Both the position numbers and the translations under genes were made by a program. From contig JACJYG010000010.1 in the NCBI GenBank assembly GCA_020636215.1, positions 372,001 through 436,000 of the forward strand: a stretch of DNA of 64,000 nucleotides. The letters are read 5' to 3'. A model generated the notes under the pieces. It was not told where the DNA came from and searched no databases. It worked only from the letters and a program-made list of their open reading frames with translations. This DNA comes from Lewinellaceae bacterium (lineage in GTDB: Bacteria > Bacteroidota > Bacteroidia > Chitinophagales > Saprospiraceae). This document shows, one piece after another, positions 1 through 8,061 of this stretch (positions are counted from its first letter, which is position 1; every line of letters starts with the position of its first letter).

Positions 1-36
1 TCACAGACGCTTTTTACCGCCTCCGGTAGCATCGCG

Positions 37-768
37 CTACAAACGATTTCTGTTGATGAGTTCGAGCAGCTCGTCGCGGTAATTTTTTCCAATCGGCAAG
101 TGCTTGGCCTGGTTCTTTTCCATTACTTCCACCATATTCCCAACAATAGCTTCAATCTTGTTGATGTTGACAATATAGGATCGATGAATGCGCTTGAATA
201 GCGCTGTCGGCAATTTTTCCTCCAGGCTTTTCATCGTCTGGAGAGTAATGACCCGGCTGTTTTCCATCCGGATGATCACATAATCCTTGAGCCCCTCGAT
301 GTAGACAATCTCGGGGAAATTCACCTTGACCAATTTTTTGTCTGCTTTCACAAAGAAAAAGTCCGTCTCGTCATCCTCGCCAGGGCTGTGACTAGGGGTG
401 TCTTTGCGGTGCAAATCGATCTGTTCCATCGCTTTATTGACGGCTTTCATGAATCGCTCCAAAGAGATCGGCTTGAGCAGGTAATCCAGTGCATTGAGTT
501 CAAAGCCTTCAATTGCGTAGTTGGGGTAAGCGGTGGTAAAGACTACAAGGGGTGGTTTCGAAAGCGTCTTCAGAAAGTCTACACCGGTGAGTTGTGGCAT
601 CTGGATATCAAGAAACATCAGGTCAATATCGTTGGCCTTCAGGGCTTCGTTGGCTTCCAGGGCATTATTGCACTTTTGCACCAGATTGAGTTCCGGGATC
701 TTTTCTATGTAGGTTTCCAAAACATCCTGAGCCAGCGGCTCATCGTCGACGATAATTACATTGATCAT
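37..768 (-). CDS. LytTR-family response regulator
   Basis: Two-component response regulator of the LytR/AlgR type, expected to bind DNA in the cytoplasm. An N-terminal receiver domain (about residues 1-120) shows the acidic pair in IIVDDEP, the phospho-acceptor Asp near residue 54 in FLDIQMP, and the conserved Lys in LLKPI. A C-terminal LytTR domain (about 140-240) holds FVKADKKLVKV and IHRSYIVNINKIEAI. I chose the ATG at 768 because MINVIIVDDEP starts directly at the receiver strand; an in-frame ATG at 795 would overlap the kinase gene upstream. The stop of the histidine kinase lies 16 bp upstream, so the two are a transcriptional pair. Targets are not visible. The 36 bases beyond its stop, at the window edge, show no gene. 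Confidence 0.93.
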   Translation of the reverse strand: MINVIIVDDEPLAQDVLETYIEKIPELNLVQKCNNALEANEALKANDIDLMFLDIQMPQLTGVDFLKTLSKPPLVVFTTAYPNYAIEGFELNALDYLLKPISLERFMKAVNKAMEQIDLHRKDTPSHSPGEDDETDFFFVKADKKLVKVNFPEIVYIEGLKDYVIIRMENSRVITLQTMKSLEEKLPTALFKRIHRSYIVNINKIEAIVGNMVEVMEKNQAKHLPIGKNYRDELLELINRNRL

Positions 769-784
769 ACTATCTGGTTTATGA

Positions 785-1846
785 TTAGTTGTCAAGATTT
801 ATATGCAGATTGACGGCATATGATTTGGGAGAATCTTCTATGTCCAGTTGGTATTGGTTGGGGTAAAGCAAATTGAGCCTTCGGTGAATATTCACCAGCC
901 CGATCCCCCCGCTACGGCGGCTATCCTGGCGGGGAGGAGTGTCCGGCTTGCTGTTCTCAATATTAAAGTGGACCTGATTGTTTTCCACTCGCAATTTCAT
1001 ATTTACAAAGCCGGTGGTTATGTGGTTGCTCAGGCCGTGTTTAAAGCTGTTCTCCAGGAAGGGGATGAACATGAGCGGGGCTATTTTCTGGTCCTGGACT
1101 TCGCCCTCCACCTCAAAGTGGATATCCATATTCTTTCCCTGCCGGAGCCGTTCGAGGTCAAGATAATTGCGAATATAATTGATTTCTTTGCTAAGTGGCA
1201 CCCGTTTTTCATTGCACTCATAGAGCATGTATCGCATCATTTCGGAAAGCTTCAGGACAATTTCCGGCGCCTTATCTGATTTTTTCAGCGTTAAGGCATA
1301 GAGGTTATTCAAGGTATTGAAGAGGAAGTGTGGATTGATCTGTGATTTCAGGAAGCGCAGTTCCGACTGCATGGTCTGGGTTTGCAGCTCTTGTTTTTCC
1401 CTAAGGTGGCGCGCCCAATCGGTAATAATCTTGAATATCGTCGAAGAACCAGCGATCAGGAAGGTCACCAGAAAATACCAGTTCATATTGTTCAATAGGT
1501 TGGCCTGTGCCTGGGGATAATTGGAAAATTTCAGGTAGAGGGCCAGTACTTTCAGCGGAGTGATGATCATGGCTGCCGCGATCAGAAGGGCGCAGTAGGT
1601 GAGAAAGCGTTTCTTTGTCAGGTAATTTGGGATGAGGTAGAGGAGGTTGAAATAGACGATCAAGGCGTAGAAAAAAAGGTTGATCAACTCATTGCTTACC
1701 GTGAACAGGAAGGCTTGCCCGTTACGCTCGGATATGGTCATGAGCGCTAAAAGCAGGAGCCAGAAAATGGAATGGTAAACCACTCTTCTGGTGATGAAAC
1801 TAAACATGCGGGCCAATTGCTTATTTTTCCCGATCAGTGTATCCAT
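785..1846 (-). CDS. LytS/YpdA-type sensor histidine kinase
   Basis: Membrane sensor kinase, the partner of the LytTR regulator just downstream. Four hydrophobic helices are visible (about residues 22-40, 52-74, 82-105 and 122-142), followed by a short coiled linker. The His_kinase-family phosphorylation motif QINPHFLFNTLNNLYAL places the acceptor His near residue 173. An ATPase N-box (PFLENSFKHG) and G-box (GGIGLVNIHRRL) follow. This is the four-helix, PAS-less form common in Bacteroidota, in which kinase and LytTR regulator form a two-gene operon. The signal sensed cannot be told from the sequence. The ATG at 1846 is the first start in the frame that covers helix 1. Confidence 0.93.
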   Translation of the reverse strand: MDTLIGKNKQLARMFSFITRRVVYHSIFWLLLLALMTISERNGQAFLFTVSNELINLFFYALIVYFNLLYLIPNYLTKKRFLTYCALLIAAAMIITPLKVLALYLKFSNYPQAQANLLNNMNWYFLVTFLIAGSSTIFKIITDWARHLREKQELQTQTMQSELRFLKSQINPHFLFNTLNNLYALTLKKSDKAPEIVLKLSEMMRYMLYECNEKRVPLSKEINYIRNYLDLERLRQGKNMDIHFEVEGEVQDQKIAPLMFIPFLENSFKHGLSNHITTGFVNMKLRVENNQVHFNIENSKPDTPPRQDSRRSGGIGLVNIHRRLNLLYPNQYQLDIEDSPKSYAVNLHINLDN

Positions 1847-2010
1847 TTACCTTTTTCCTGCTAAAAATGTTTCCAGCCAAAATAGTAATTATTCGGTTGG
1901 CCTCTAAATTTTCCCGGCCTCTAAAGTTAGCCGGCCTGGCCGTTGCAGCAAAAATAATTTAGGCCAGGCCCGTTTGCTGATCGGCAGGAACCACTTTATT
2001 TCCTGTAATA

Positions 2011-2029
2011 TGCCCCCTGAAAAGGGGCA
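2011..2029. repeat. Inverted repeat upstream of folE
   Basis: TGCCCC and GGGGCA arms, 7 bases apart, sit just before a TACTTTTG element in the 287-bp gap between the divergent kinase and folE genes. It could be an operator or chance. The rest of the gap shows only short GGCC-rich repeats. Confidence 0.3.
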
Positions 2030-2036
2030 AGATTTG

Positions 2037-2044
2037 TACTTTTG
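2037..2044 (+). promoter_or_regulatory. Probable -7 element for folE
   Basis: TACTTTTG matches the Bacteroidota -7 consensus TAnnTTTG. No clear TTTG lies 19-21 bp upstream, so the call rests on the -7 box alone. It would give a leader of about 85 nt before the folE ATG. Confidence 0.4.
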
Positions 2045-2133
2045 TCCCGGCTAAAGAGAGGGGGGGCTTACAACTACTGCCTTTCCCGGCTGTTATACCG
2101 GGGTAACTTCGTTAATTGAATAAAATCGGATAC

Positions 2134-2730
2134 ATGCCGCATATTAAATCGGAAGAAAATCAAATTGAAGTTTTGCAGGATCTGGTTGACAACTTCGAAC
2201 GTGTACTGCTGCGGGTAGGGGAGGACATTTCGAGGGAAGGTTTGGAAAAGACGCCGGAAAGAGCCGCTAAAGCCATTCAGTTCCTTACCCAAGGGTATGA
2301 ACAGGATGGAGAAGCCATCCTTCGTTCGGCCATGTTCAGGGAAGAGTATAGTGAAATGGTGATTGTAAAAGATATTGAGCTGTATTCACTTTGCGAACAC
2401 CATATGTTGCCTTTTTTTGGAAAGGCGCATGTGGCCTATATCCCTAATGGGTACATCGTCGGCCTGAGTAAAATTCCCAGGGTGATCGACGTTTTCGCCC
2501 GGCGGCTACAAGTACAGGAACGCCTCACTCATCAGATACTTCACTGTATTCAGGATACCCTCAATCCCCTCGGAGTGGCGGTGGTCATCGAAGCACGGCA
2601 TATGTGCATGATGATGCGTGGCGTACAAAAACAAAATTCCGTGACCACTACTTCTGCTTTTACAGGGGAATTCCAGCGGGTGGAAACCAGAAGCGAGTTT
2701 TTGAACTTAATTGGGTCGAAATTGCACTAG
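2134..2730 (+). CDS. folE: GTP cyclohydrolase I
   Basis: Converts GTP to 7,8-dihydroneopterin triphosphate, the first step of tetrahydrofolate synthesis (and possibly of pterin or queuosine precursors). The 198-residue length is typical. The zinc and active-site motif SLCEHHMLPFFGKAHVAYIP gives Cys87 and His90, and the third ligand Cys158 is in ARHMCMMMRG. The terminal QNSVTTTSAF motif is also present. The frame opens at a TTG at 2116, but the ATG at 2134 gives the usual N-terminal length and is preferred. fabD follows after 91 bp on the same strand. Confidence 0.96.
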   Translation: MPHIKSEENQIEVLQDLVDNFERVLLRVGEDISREGLEKTPERAAKAIQFLTQGYEQDGEAILRSAMFREEYSEMVIVKDIELYSLCEHHMLPFFGKAHVAYIPNGYIVGLSKIPRVIDVFARRLQVQERLTHQILHCIQDTLNPLGVAVVIEARHMCMMMRGVQKQNSVTTTSAFTGEFQRVETRSEFLNLIGSKLH

Positions 2731-2821
2731 GAATAGGGCACAGGGTACGGAGCGTCGGCAAGCCATAACGAATTTTACCCGGCTCGATAGAGACGGGAAC
2801 CAATAAACAAAAAACAGAAAC

Positions 2822-3700
2822 ATGAAGGCATACATATTCCCTGGACAAGGTTCCCAATTTGAAGGGATGGGCAAAGACCTTTACGAGCAGGCTCCTGTCG
2901 CTCGCGAACTAATGGAGCAAGCCAATGAAATCCTTGGCTTTCGCCTGACGGATGTTATGTTTGAAGGCAGTGCGGAAGATCTTAAACAAACAAAGATCAC
3001 ACAACCGGCTATTTTCCTGCACTCCATCGCCAAGGCAAAGATAGCAGGCGAGGCCTTTCGGCCCGACACAGTCGCCGGCCATTCTCTGGGGGAATTCTCC
3101 GCTTTAGTGGCTGCCGGCGCCCTCTCTTTCGAAGATGGCCTTCGGTTGGTCTACAGCCGGGCCATAGCTATGCAGAAGGCTTGTGAAGCGGTGGAAAGCA
3201 CGATGGCTGCTATTATCGGGCTCGACGATGAAGTGGTAGAACAGGCCTGCGCAGAAATAGAGGATATGGTTGTGCCGGCTAACTACAATAGCCCGGGCCA
3301 ATTGGTGATCTCGGGAACAGTAAAAGGGGTGGAAGCTGCTGTGGCTAAACTCCAGGAAGCCGGCGCCCGCCGGGCGATCATACTGCAGGTTGGAGGGGCT
3401 TTTCACTCTCCACTGATGCAATCGGCAAAGGACGTTCTGCAGGCTGCTATTGAGAATACCCCCTTCAAAACCCCGGCATGCCCGGTCTATCAGAATTTGA
3501 ATGCCCAGGCAGAACGCGACCCCGAGAAAATCCAGCAAAACCTTATTGGCCAACTTACGGCTCCTGTTCTCTGGACACAAACCATGCTCAACATGATTGC
3601 CGATGGGGCAAGTGAGTTCATCGAAGTCGGTGGAACCGGCTCAACCCTTCAGGGACTGGTTAAAAAAGTGGACCGAAAATTCCCCACCAGCGCCTTGTAA
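2822..3700 (+). CDS. fabD: Malonyl-CoA:ACP transacylase
   Basis: Loads malonyl groups onto acyl carrier protein for type II fatty-acid synthesis. It is full length at 292 residues. The N-terminal FPGQGSQFEGMG loop, the nucleophile Ser88 in GHSLGEFSALVAAGAL, the catalytic His195 in GGAFHSPLM and the C-terminal VYQNLNA motif are all present. No other fab gene is near, so it is encoded apart from the main fatty-acid cluster. The gap after it (3701-3930) shows no gene and no convincing terminator. Confidence 0.96.
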   Translation: MKAYIFPGQGSQFEGMGKDLYEQAPVARELMEQANEILGFRLTDVMFEGSAEDLKQTKITQPAIFLHSIAKAKIAGEAFRPDTVAGHSLGEFSALVAAGALSFEDGLRLVYSRAIAMQKACEAVESTMAAIIGLDDEVVEQACAEIEDMVVPANYNSPGQLVISGTVKGVEAAVAKLQEAGARRAIILQVGGAFHSPLMQSAKDVLQAAIENTPFKTPACPVYQNLNAQAERDPEKIQQNLIGQLTAPVLWTQTMLNMIADGASEFIEVGGTGSTLQGLVKKVDRKFPTSAL

Positions 3701-3930
3701 CGGGATGAGAATACCCACTCCAATCGTTGTCTATGGGGGCGGAGATATGCCTGCACGCTGGCATTTTTTAATTATTGAGTTATTGTGTTGCTTTTTTTTA
3801 GGGAAGAAAGGATATTTATTGTATCGTAGTAACATCAACACCGGACAATCGGTTGGGCCGGGTTGGCCGTAGCAGGTTGTTGCCGGAGCATTGGATAAAA
3901 GTGTATTCTTTACTAACACAATGAAGTTAC

Positions 3931-4488
3931 ATGGTACGAGAAGAGGTAATGGGCGGGAAAATACTGTTAGCCGAACCATTCATGCTAGACCCGAACTTTA
4001 AGCGGACTGCTGTTCTACTTTGTGAACACAACAAGGATGGCAGCCTGGGGTTTATCATGAATAAACCCTTGAATATGCGCATCGACGAACTGATCGAGGA
4101 CTTCCCAGAGTTTGATTCGGAGGTTTTTTTTGGTGGGCCGGTGCAAACAGATACCATTCACTACGTTCATAATGTAGGCAGTTTGTTGGATGAAAGCACC
4201 AAAGTTACAGATGGCGTTTACTGGGGCGGAGACTTTGAAAAGCTCAAATTCCTTATTACTTCCAACCTGATCCTGCCGGCTAATATTCGTTTTTTTGTAG
4301 GGTACTCCGGCTGGACGGAAGGGCAGCTTAGAGATGAGATGGTATATGGATCATGGGTGGTGGCCAATATGGACGCCAACTATCTTTTTAAGCTTCGGCC
4401 CGATGAACTATGGCGCCAGGCTATGTATAACAAGGGAGATGCTTATACGGTTATCGCTCAGATGTCAGAGAGTAGTAACCTCAATTGA
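3931..4488 (+). CDS. YqgE/AlgH family protein
   Basis: Conserved protein of the UPF0301 (YqgE/AlgH) family, whose molecular role is still unclear. Family signatures are GKILLAEPFML near the start, LGFIMNKPL, FFGGPVQTDTIHYVH, and the C-terminal FVGYSGWTEGQLRDE followed by SWVVA. The 185-residue length is normal. The ATG at 3931 is used; MGGKILL at 3949 is an alternative that would begin exactly at the conserved core. It converges on the M23 peptidase gene, with a shared terminator between them. Confidence 0.92.
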   Translation: MVREEVMGGKILLAEPFMLDPNFKRTAVLLCEHNKDGSLGFIMNKPLNMRIDELIEDFPEFDSEVFFGGPVQTDTIHYVHNVGSLLDESTKVTDGVYWGGDFEKLKFLITSNLILPANIRFFVGYSGWTEGQLRDEMVYGSWVVANMDANYLFKLRPDELWRQAMYNKGDAYTVIAQMSESSNLN

Positions 4489-4517
4489 CGTGACGCTCTT
4501 GGGCGACAACAAACAAG

Positions 4518-4560
4518 AAACCCCTCGGCGGTGTCTACTGCCGAGGGGTTTTCGTTTTGT
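4518..4560. terminator. Bidirectional intrinsic terminator
   Basis: A 12-bp perfect stem (4518-4529 with 4540-4551, core CCCCTCGGC/GCCGAGGGG) closes a 10-base loop. It is followed by TTTTCGTTTTGTTTT on the plus strand, and the AAA at its left side supplies a short U run for the minus strand. It sits between the convergent yqgE-like and M23 peptidase genes and can serve both. Confidence 0.92.
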
Positions 4561-4573
4561 TTTGATAGAAAAC

Positions 4574-5923
4574 TTATGGATTGCCTTTTTTTGCTGTAGT
4601 AGCCCCGTCTTCTTCAACTTTAACCTCCTTAGCCTGGCTTAGCAGCTCCAGGTATTGGTCGCGCAGCATTTTGAACTGAGGCATATCGGCCTCTGGTAAT
4701 GGCTTGGCCGGAGGAAATTTCAGGTTGAGGTGGTTGACTTGTTTGCCGTCTTTCCAGAACCGGAAACAAACGTGGGGGCCGGTTGCCAGCCCGGAGGAAC
4801 CGACATAACCAATTACCTGGCCTTGCTTCACGTGAACCCCAGTCCGAATGCCAGGGCCGAATTTTTGCATGTGCAGGTATTGCGTCTGATAAGTGCCGTC
4901 GTGACGAATCTTAACAAAATTACCGTTGCCATTCGTATAGGATGCCTTTTCTATCACTCCGTCGCCAACAGCGTAAATGGGAGTGCCATAGGGCGCAGCA
5001 TAATCCGTACCGAAGTGAGGGCGTACTCGCTTCAAAATGGGATGGAAACGGTTGAGGTTGTAATAGGAAGAAATACGGGAAAATTTCACCGGCGCCTTGA
5101 GGAAGCCTCGTTTCATAGGCCGTCCTTCCAGGTCGTAATAACCAGACTCCTTCCCGTTGTCAAAATAAATGGCGTGGTATTCGTTCTCCCCGGTTTTGTA
5201 ATACGCGGCATGCACGGATCCGATCCCGACGGGTTCTCCCTCGATGAAATTCTGGTCATAGACCAATTTGAATTCGTCTCCTTTTTGCAGGTGGTGAAAA
5301 TCAATGGACCACTGCAGGGCATCTTCCATTTTATCCGCCAGGTCGTAGCTCAGTCCCTGGCCGACAATTGCATTCCACAAGGAGGTCTCCAGGGCGCCGG
5401 CAGCAGATTTTACTTCAGAAGTGACTTCCCGCTTGATGCGCTCTGCTTTCAAGTCACCCTTCAGATGAAACACAATGTATTCATAAACATTGGGCTCATA
5501 GATCAGGTAGTCCGCTGTTTGGGTGCTGTCCTTGGTGAGAATGGTAAATGGATTACCGACCCGAAACTGCCTTACATCAAACACATCCGATGCGTTGCGG
5601 ACGAGTTGCTCGATGGAAGGATAATCCATGTTTTGCTGGATCAGAATGTCTCCAAGAAATTGTCCGGATTGTATCGTCTTTTCGAAAACCTGAAAGGTGT
5701 CGATGGCGAACCCGTATTTGATGGTAGGTACAGTTATCGGAAAAGCGCCTAGTTCGGCGGGCCTTTCGCTGGCCACCAGCGAAGCCTGAAGCTGTTGCTT
5801 GAGGCCGCTGCTGAAGTAGTAGAGAGTTCCGAGGATCATAAGCCCCGAAAGCGCACTAACTCCAACTTTTAATAATTTCCGATTCGTGGTAATGAACTTT
5901 GTAAATGACTCTGGCAACTCCAC
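4574..5923 (-). CDS. Membrane-anchored M23 (LytM-type) peptidase, Cys in place of a zinc ligand
   Basis: Predicted envelope peptidoglycan endopeptidase or a regulator derived from one. One N-terminal helix (about residues 18-40) anchors it, with a long middle region before the LytM domain (about 300-430). The zinc motif HFGTD places His303 and Asp307, and the catalytic-type His351 is in QYLHMQKF. The final HxH motif reads GPHVCFRF: His384 is kept, but the position of the third zinc ligand is Cys386 (codon 4766-4768). Cys can bind zinc, so activity is possible but not assured. The C-terminal tail is charged and carries no second domain. Confidence 0.9.
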   Translation of the reverse strand: MELPESFTKFITTNRKLLKVGVSALSGLMILGTLYYFSSGLKQQLQASLVASERPAELGAFPITVPTIKYGFAIDTFQVFEKTIQSGQFLGDILIQQNMDYPSIEQLVRNASDVFDVRQFRVGNPFTILTKDSTQTADYLIYEPNVYEYIVFHLKGDLKAERIKREVTSEVKSAAGALETSLWNAIVGQGLSYDLADKMEDALQWSIDFHHLQKGDEFKLVYDQNFIEGEPVGIGSVHAAYYKTGENEYHAIYFDNGKESGYYDLEGRPMKRGFLKAPVKFSRISSYYNLNRFHPILKRVRPHFGTDYAAPYGTPIYAVGDGVIEKASYTNGNGNFVKIRHDGTYQTQYLHMQKFGPGIRTGVHVKQGQVIGYVGSSGLATGPHVCFRFWKDGKQVNHLNLKFPPAKPLPEADMPQFKMLRDQYLELLSQAKEVKVEEDGATTAKKGNP

Positions 5924-6187
5924 TGTCTCTTGATTTGGTTAAACAATCGCGTTGAGAACGGTGTGCATGGGATTGCTTTTTCTCTCTCTCTTTTATTGCC
6001 GTGAGTGCAAATATAGAATTGCAAGTCAATTGCACCTAATGAAATTTGTTAAATCTCATGTTTTTGGAACTTTTCAGGGATATTTCCTCGATTTGCCCCT
6101 ATTCTATGATGATCTTTTTAAAAAACCGCATTCCCTATTGTAAGTGTGCTTAGAAGTGTTTGGGGAAGGGCTTTTCTGAAATAATCC

Positions 6188-6214
6188 TACCTTTGCTGCT
6201 GAAATGAAAAAGGA
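6188..6214 (+). promoter_or_regulatory. -7 element and ribosome binding site before purM
   Basis: TACCTTTG (6188-6195) matches TAnnTTTG; a TTTG at 6159-6162 lies 25 bp upstream, rather far. AAAGGAAA (6209-6216) is Shine-Dalgarno-like at good spacing for the ATG at 6219, which supports that start over 6204. The rest of the 5924-6187 gap is AT-rich and shows no gene. Confidence 0.45.
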
Positions 6215-6218
6215 AATC

Positions 6219-7394
6219 ATGTCGGACCAATCCAAATATGGAAAACGGGGGGTATCCGCCACCAAAGATGAGGTACACGCGGCCATCAAAAACCTGGATA
6301 AAGGGCTTTATCCCAACGCCTTCTGCAAGATATTGCCCGATATCGCCGCCGGCGACCCCGACTACTGCAACCTCATGCATGCCGATACCGCCGGGACCAA
6401 AGGTAGCCTGGCTTATCTGTATTGGAAAGAAACCGGCGATCTTTCGGTTTGGGAAGGCATTGCCCAGGATGCTATCGTGATGAACCTGGATGACATGGCC
6501 TGCGTTGGTTGCACGGATGGAATTCTCCTTTCCTCTACCATCGGGCGGAATAAAAACCTCATCCCCGGGGAGGTTATCAGCAGTATCATTAATTATACCG
6601 TACGCTTTGTAGAGGCTATGGCCCAATACGGCATCGGCATCCATCTGGCCGGCGGAGAAACAGCCGATGTGGGAGATATTGTTCGCACGATAGATGTAGG
6701 CTATACTGCTTTTGCCCGCATGAAACGATCCGATCTCATTATCAATGATATCCAGGCAGGTGATGTCATCGTCGGGCTGGCGTCATTTGGACAGGCGGTT
6801 TATGAACAGGCCTATAATGGCGGTATGGGCAGTAATGGGCTGACTTCTGCCCGCCACGATGTCTTTACACATTCCTACGCCACTCAATACCCTGATAGCT
6901 ACGATCCCAATACTCCTGAAGAGGTGGTTTATGTGGGTAGTAAAAAACTGACCGATAAGATCGGGCTTGATGGGCAACAAGTGACTGCCGGGCAGCTTGT
7001 ACTGTCCCCCACACGTACCTATTTGCCTGTTTTAAAGCAACTGCTGGAAGCACTGCGCCCCCATCTTCATGGGTTGATCCACAATACCGGAGGAGGGCAA
7101 ACCAAGGTGATGAAATTTGTCCAGAACAAGCTTATCATTAAGGACAACCTCTTCGAGATACCGCCGCTTTTCCGTTTGATCCGGGAAGAATCCGGGACAG
7201 ATTGGAGAGAAATGTATCAGGTGTTCAACATGGGCCATCGCCTGGAGGTTTATCTTCCGGAAGCCTATGCTCAACAAGTAATCGACATTGCCCAGGCATT
7301 CCATATCGAAGCCCGGATCGTGGGCAGGGTAGAAGCTGGCCAAGGCTCCACAGTCCGGATCGAAAGCCCTTACGGCCGGTTTGAGTACCGTTAA
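6219..7394 (+). CDS. purM: Phosphoribosylformylglycinamidine cyclo-ligase (AIR synthase)
   Basis: Catalyses ATP-dependent ring closure of FGAM to AIR in de novo purine synthesis. The protein is about 391 residues, the longer Bacteroidota form with an N-terminal extension over the usual 345. Signatures include MHADTAGTKGSLAYLYW near the start, MNLDDMACVG, HLAGGETADVGDIV and NTGGGQTKVMKF. The ATG at 6219 (MSDQSKYGKRG) has an SD-like AGGA; the ATG at 6204 is the alternative. nth starts 16 bp after the stop, so the two may be co-transcribed. purL lies 5 kb away on the opposite strand, so the purine pathway is scattered. Confidence 0.92.
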   Translation: MSDQSKYGKRGVSATKDEVHAAIKNLDKGLYPNAFCKILPDIAAGDPDYCNLMHADTAGTKGSLAYLYWKETGDLSVWEGIAQDAIVMNLDDMACVGCTDGILLSSTIGRNKNLIPGEVISSIINYTVRFVEAMAQYGIGIHLAGGETADVGDIVRTIDVGYTAFARMKRSDLIINDIQAGDVIVGLASFGQAVYEQAYNGGMGSNGLTSARHDVFTHSYATQYPDSYDPNTPEEVVYVGSKKLTDKIGLDGQQVTAGQLVLSPTRTYLPVLKQLLEALRPHLHGLIHNTGGGQTKVMKFVQNKLIIKDNLFEIPPLFRLIREESGTDWREMYQVFNMGHRLEVYLPEAYAQQVIDIAQAFHIEARIVGRVEAGQGSTVRIESPYGRFEYR

Positions 7395-7410
7395 AACGCA
7401 ATCCATTCGC

Positions 7411-8055
7411 ATGAAACGCCTTAGCCGTAAAGAAAAAGCAGCTGCTATTGCCGAAATACTGGAGGCATTGTACCCGGTTGTGCCCATCCCCCTCCAACAT
7501 CAGGACTCCTACACCCTTTTGGTGGCCGTGCTCTTGTCTGCCCAATGTACGGATGAGCGGGTAAACCAGGTAACGCCTTACCTGTTCGAAAAAGCAGATA
7601 ACCCTTATGACATGGCCCGGTTGGATGTGGAGGAGATCCGCGAAATTATCCGTCCCTGCGGCCTGGCTCCCCGCAAATCTCAGGCCATTTCCAGCTTGTC
7701 CAGGATATTGATTGAAAAGCATGATGGTAAGGTGCCACAGGATTTTATGGCACTGGAGGAATTGCCAGGTGTAGGCCATAAAACCGCTTCGGTGGTCATG
7801 TCTCAGGCTTTTGGTGTGCCGGCCTTTCCCGTTGATACTCATATCCATCGCCTGGCTTACCGATGGGCGCTGAGTACCGGTAAAAATGTGGAAAAAACGG
7901 AAGCCGACCTGAAAAGCGTTTTCCCCCGGGAAAGCTGGAATAAATTACATCTCCAGATCATCTACTTTGGCCGCCAATACTGTCCGGCCAGAGGCCACGA
8001 CCCACTGCAATGCCCGATCTGTAGTAAGTACGGCCGCAAAACGCTGTTCAAATGA
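7411..8055 (+). CDS. nth: Endonuclease III-type DNA glycosylase with incomplete Fe-S motif
   Basis: Base-excision-repair glycosylase/AP lyase for oxidised pyrimidines. The helix-hairpin-helix LEELPGVGHKTASVV carries the catalytic Lys, and the catalytic Asp is in FPVDTHIHRLA. The C-terminus usually has Cys-x6-Cys-x2-Cys-x5-Cys for a [4Fe-4S] cluster. Here it reads YCPARGHDPLQCPIC, that is Cys-x9-Cys-x2-Cys, then SKYGRKTLFK with no fourth Cys. The standard cluster is therefore unlikely. The ATG at 7411 is preferred to the TTG at 7381, which overlaps purM. It converges on the BamA-like gene with only 6 bp between stops. Confidence 0.92.
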   Translation: MKRLSRKEKAAAIAEILEALYPVVPIPLQHQDSYTLLVAVLLSAQCTDERVNQVTPYLFEKADNPYDMARLDVEEIREIIRPCGLAPRKSQAISSLSRILIEKHDGKVPQDFMALEELPGVGHKTASVVMSQAFGVPAFPVDTHIHRLAYRWALSTGKNVEKTEADLKSVFPRESWNKLHLQIIYFGRQYCPARGHDPLQCPICSKYGRKTLFK

Positions 8056-8061
8056 AGCTAT

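Noticed and set aside
4730..5752. Long plus-strand open frame of 340 codons
   Set aside because: It is the exact antisense of the M23 peptidase and shows no domain or start signal.
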